A DNA stretch of 64,000 nt from Tenrec ecaudatus (lineage: Eukaryota; Chordata; Mammalia; Afrosoricida; Tenrecidae). The stretch spans positions 123,369,586 through 123,433,585 of the forward strand of contig NC_134537.1 of assembly GCF_050624435.1 (NCBI RefSeq), given 5' to 3'. Positions 59,591 to 64,000 of the stretch are shown piece by piece (positions within the stretch are counted from its first letter, which is position 1; every line of letters begins with the position of its first letter). The translations under genes and the position numbers were made by a program. Below the pieces are notes generated by a model. It searched no databases. It was not told where the DNA came from and worked only from the letters and a program-made list of their open reading frames with translations.

Positions 59591-61226
59591 GGTACATTCA
59601 AGTTACTCGCAGGTGTTTGCAGGTTTTTTTCCAAGCTCTTAGGTTACTTGCTTGTAAGCAGCGGAGCCTACAATAATTCAGGACAAAGTGTGTTGTGCAA
59701 AGGGAAAACAACAAGCAAAGACAAAATTATATGGAATGTAGTCCTGTATTCAAGAGTTAAAAGCATCCACAGTCTGCTGTTAATTTCGTACTGTCATTGT
59801 TTGTTTTTCTTCAGCGTTGCATCCAAACAGAAAATGAAAGGGGTAAAGAAAAGTTAGTGTTATCCAGTAGAGGGCAGGCTTGTATCACATATTTGCATTT
59901 ATATTAGAACTTTACCGTGAATTTTGAATAGTTTTGTTAAACCATGTCCCATCTTTTTGTAAATATAATACAGTCCTTTTCAGAAAGAGTGTCTATAGCA
60001 TAATCTTAAAGGAGGGATGTTAATAAGGACTTGCACTGTACAGTTTTCCTTTATCCACTGTCTAAGAAGAAATTGGTTTATTTCATTCTGTGTGTCAGAT
60101 TCCTCAGCTGCAAAAGAAGGTGAAGGAGGAGGATGGTGTAATTAAAGTAAGATCAGGGAAGAAGTAAGCTTCCTGCTGAATGTACCACGATTAGATCTAG
60201 ACCTAAAATTAAGATTTTAACTTACTAATTTTCTTCATGTTTTCCTCTTTTAAATACAGAGAAATACTAATAAGTAGCAGAAAGTATATCAGCAGACCAT
60301 AATCTTCCTATTTGGGTCCCCGTATTGAAATATTATTTTTAAAATAAAACTATTAAATACACAAATTTAGATAATTCAAATAGTTCTTAACCTTTATGAG
60401 ATGTCTAATACCCACCTGTATTTTCCGTTGGTGGAATTTAGTGGGAAGTTTGTCCCACTTTTAGTGCATTCTGCACTAAATCATATAGTTCATGCCTATA
60501 TGATTGCATGAATCTGAGGAAATTGTTCCTATCTGATCAACTCCAGCATCAGAGACTTCTTAAGATATCGGGGTTTCACTAATTGTATCAAAGTCTGTAT
60601 TACAATTTCAAAAATTAAAAAAAAAATTTAATACAAAGTGACTTTACTGAAAACACAGTATAGTATATTTTAACAAAATATTCAAAACAGAAAATAATTT
60701 CATTTTGAAAGTGATAAAAACTTCAAATGAAAAGTAAAATCATCCTTCCATTGGCCTTTGTGTGCTGATGTAGAATGCTAATTTTAGAAGTATAAAATAA
60801 TTCTTTACATGAAATTATTAAAGGGAGAATGATACCGTGAAGATGAAGATTTAATCATACCTAGTATGAGTATTAATCAGTACCCTTATTCTAAAGCCTT
60901 AAAATAATTTATAGTTTACTCGGGGTAGTTCTACTTCTCTGCTTAAAGTCTGTTGTCTTTTTCTGATGAAGAAAATAGCTCATGATAGCAAAGGAAGGCT
61001 CCAATGACGTAGAAATGTGAAGTGATTCTGTGTGCTTGAATAGAGATTGTTCAGGTACATTTCCTCTCCCTACTAAGTTTCTGTGTAAACTTCATAGATG
61101 ACATATCACAGCTATAGAATGCTTTCACTTTTTGACCGACTGTCAAATTATTTTAAAATTGATTTTGACCATATCCTTCTGATTTTTTATCTAAGGAATT
61201 TGTATTATAACATGGGTAACATTTTA

Positions 61227-61925
61227 TTTTATTTTTTTATTTATTTTTTGTTTTTTTTTTAACAATTTATTGGGGCTCATACAATTCTTTTCACAGTTCA
61301 TACATATACATACATCAATTGTATAAAGCACATCTGTACAGTCTTTGCCCTAATCATTTTTTTCTCTTTTCTTCTTTTACATTTTATTAGGGACTCATAC
61401 AACTCTTACCACAATCCATACATATACATACATCAATTGTATAAAGCACATCCATACATTCCCTGCCCCAATCATTCTCAAGGCATTTGCTCTCCACTTA
61501 AGCCCCTTGCATCAGGTCCTCTTCCCCCCCCCTCCCTCCCCATTCCCCCCTCCCTCATATGCCCTTGGTAATTTATACCTCGTTATTTTGTCATATCTTG
61601 CCCTATCCGGAGTCTCCCTTCCCCCCTTCTCTGCTGTCCCTCTCCCAAGGAAGAGGTCACATGTGGATCCTTGTAATCAGTTCCCCCTTTCCAACCCACT
61701 CACCCTCCACTCTCCCAGCATCATCCCTCACACCCTTGGTCCTGAAGGTATTATCCACCCTGGATTCCCTGTACCTCCAACCCTCATATGCACCAGTGTA
61801 CAGCCTCTGTCCTATCCAGCCCTGCAAGGTAGAATTCGGATCATGGTAGTTGGGGGGAGGAAGCATCCAGGATCTGGGGGAAAGCTGTGTTCTTCATCGA
61901 TACTACCTCACACCCTAATTAACCC
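61227..61925 (-). mobile_element. L1-type insertion with a duplicated 3' end and target-site duplication
   Basis: Flanked by the perfect 18-base repeat AACATGGGTAACATTTTA (61209-61226 and 61926-61943). Reading on the minus strand, an inner 3' end (TAATAAAATGTAAAAGAAG, near 61383) is followed by a linker and a second 3' end finishing near 61262. Same double structure and linker as at 43.2 kb. Well preserved, so young. Confidence 0.93.
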
Positions 61926-62282
61926 AACATGGGTAACATTTTAAAAGCAAAAATAATAACATTTTTGACCAATTAAATGTGAAGAAATGGGCAGGTTCAT
62001 AAATATTGAAACTTCAAGTAGTAAAAGAGTAAACTTAGTAGGTAACTGAAAATACACAAAGTTCTATCCTATCCATTCCACACTGTACAGTGCAGGGATT
62101 TTTGGTAGGATAATCAGATAAAAGAACAAACATTACTCTGTACAGTAAAGTTATGTTGAAGGTGTGATACAGTGTTGCACATTTCTTCTATAGTTAAAAC
62201 TATAGGTAGAGATAGTACAATCTTAGGATTTTTGACATCTTTAAGTATACCGCTTCATTGTCTTTAAAGAGAGAAACAAATG

Positions 62283-62356
62283 TGAGAGAGCTTCATGAAC
62301 TTTATATAAAAATGGAATCGAGGAGTTTTTTCTCAGATTTATTGAACCCTCTTATA
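62283..62356. mobile_element. Mariner-like hairpin MITE (copy 7)
   Basis: GAGAGCTTCATGAACTTTAT at left, GATTTATTGAACCCTCTTAT at right. Confidence 0.55.
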
Positions 62357-63092
62357 AACCAACTAGCTAGGGTATCCAATTACAGACTTTTATTTAATAT
62401 GATTCAAAAATATTAATATGTAATGTTCCTATTCTTATTTATAATTCTAAACTAGACAGAAGGTGAAAAGGTTCCTTTTGCTTAAATTTCACAACTGTCG
62501 TTGATAATATTAGGTAGATCGAGGACCCGGGAGTTGATCTCTGGTTGTGCTTAATTATTTTCTGTCATTGATTCCTACTTCTCTGTAGCAGGCTGATCTT
62601 TCGTATTTGAAAAGAGAGTGCTGTGTTGTAATCAGATTCAGGGGAAAAGTCAGCCCAAGTATAGTACCAGGAGACGTTTGCTCTGAGTCGTCTTTGTCCC
62701 TTCTTCCTTTACCGAGGCTCAGCCGTGAGCAGTTCCCTTCTTGTTCTAGCTTGAGACCCTTAGCAGGACAGCCGAGCAGCTCCAGAGAGGAGGTAGCTGA
62801 TGGTAGAGCAAACGGAAATATTCAAGGGAGGAAAAGGAGTGAAGGCAGACTGTAAACAGAGGTATAGACACCAATGTTGGGGCTCCCAGCCTGCCTGCTG
62901 CCCTTCTGCCTGGTAGGCCCTTCTCTAGCTCTTGGCCTTCAAGGACCAGAAAAGAAGTCAACTTCTCACTGAAGTCTTCTAAACCCAAACCAAAGTCTTC
63001 TGTGTTTTGTTCCTTCCCGGACAGACAGTTCTGATTTGAACATGGTTTTATCTGCCTCTAAAGTTTGCGGTCTTTTCATCATAATAGAAAAA

Positions 63093-63172
63093 CGAGCTTC
63101 AGAAAGTTTGTGGGAAAGAAATCTAACAGATCATGGAGTTTTTCCATACATTTTTTTGAAGCCTCATTGTAT
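63093..63172. mobile_element. Mariner-like hairpin MITE (copy 8)
   Basis: CGAGCTTCAGAAAGTTTGTG at left, CATTTTTTTGAAGCCTCATT at right; ends 127 bases before CFAP97 exon 4. Confidence 0.65.
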
Positions 63173-63283
63173 TTGAATTTTTTACAATAAGGCATTCATT
63201 AGGGGTGATATATTTCATTAATTTCCGATTCTAGAAAGTATTTGCCTTTTTAAAAACTTGTCTAACAATGGCTTTCAAACTGA

Positions 63284-64000
<717 letters not shown>

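Noticed and set aside
61507-61944. 145-codon Pro/Ser/Leu-rich plus-strand frame
   Set aside because: It is the antisense of the L1-type insertion at 61227-61925; similar frames appear at each copy (9128, 10906, 43104).

Overview
The window is vertebrate nuclear DNA, and the repeats point to an afrotherian mammal. Genes are split into exons with GT-AG junctions, there are two CpG islands, and most of the rest is interspersed repeat. Three repeat signals narrow the host. Copies of the tRNA-derived AfroSINE (the 'cctggtggcacaatggtta' family) occur throughout, which is typical of Afrotheria. BovB/RTE LINE remains are abundant. One piece resembles a SPIN hAT transposon, a horizontally transferred family reported in tenrec but not, as far as I recall, in elephant. 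My best guess is a tenrec such as Echinops telfairi. The species is an inference; the afrotherian call is firmer.

Two genes are recognisable, arranged head to head. On the minus strand, one coding exon at 22374-21952 inside the first CpG island encodes a 141-residue start with two hydrophobic segments. It is best explained as the first coding exon of the long, membrane-anchored form of SNX25. Everything left of 21952 (about 22 kb) would then be SNX25 intron 1. On the plus strand is CFAP97 (KIAA1430, hemingway-domain family). It has a non-coding exon 1 ending at 39053 in the second CpG island and coding exons at 48878-49922, 58517-58785 and 63299-63449. The reading frame is intact across every junction. 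The last coding exon lies beyond the right edge. The same neighbours, divergently arranged, are known in human (SNX25 and CFAP97 on 4q35.1).

Layout: 1-21.9 kb, putative SNX25 intron 1, with nested BovB/RTE and L1-type insertions (6.4-14.3 kb and 15.8-18.0 kb). 21.95-22.7 kb, SNX25 first exon and GC-box promoter. 22.7-38.7 kb, intergenic repeats. 38.75-39.55 kb, CFAP97 CpG island. 39.05-48.86 kb, CFAP97 intron 1, with a cluster of AfroSINEs and a fresh tandem duplication. 49.9-58.5 kb, intron 2, with an L1 interrupted by a MITE and ending at the SPIN-like piece, plus a decayed mariner. 58.8-63.3 kb, intron 3, with a dated L1-type insertion.

I see no sign of a new enzymatic or defence system. 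The points most worth following are in the mobile DNA: an L1-type subfamily with a duplicated 3' end found at two loci with the same junction, a 2.75 kb non-coding retroposon with an internal triplicated block, an orphan retrocopy with a 15 bp target duplication, the SPIN-like fragment, and a family of short mariner-like hairpins. No alignments were run. Family names come from recognition by eye.
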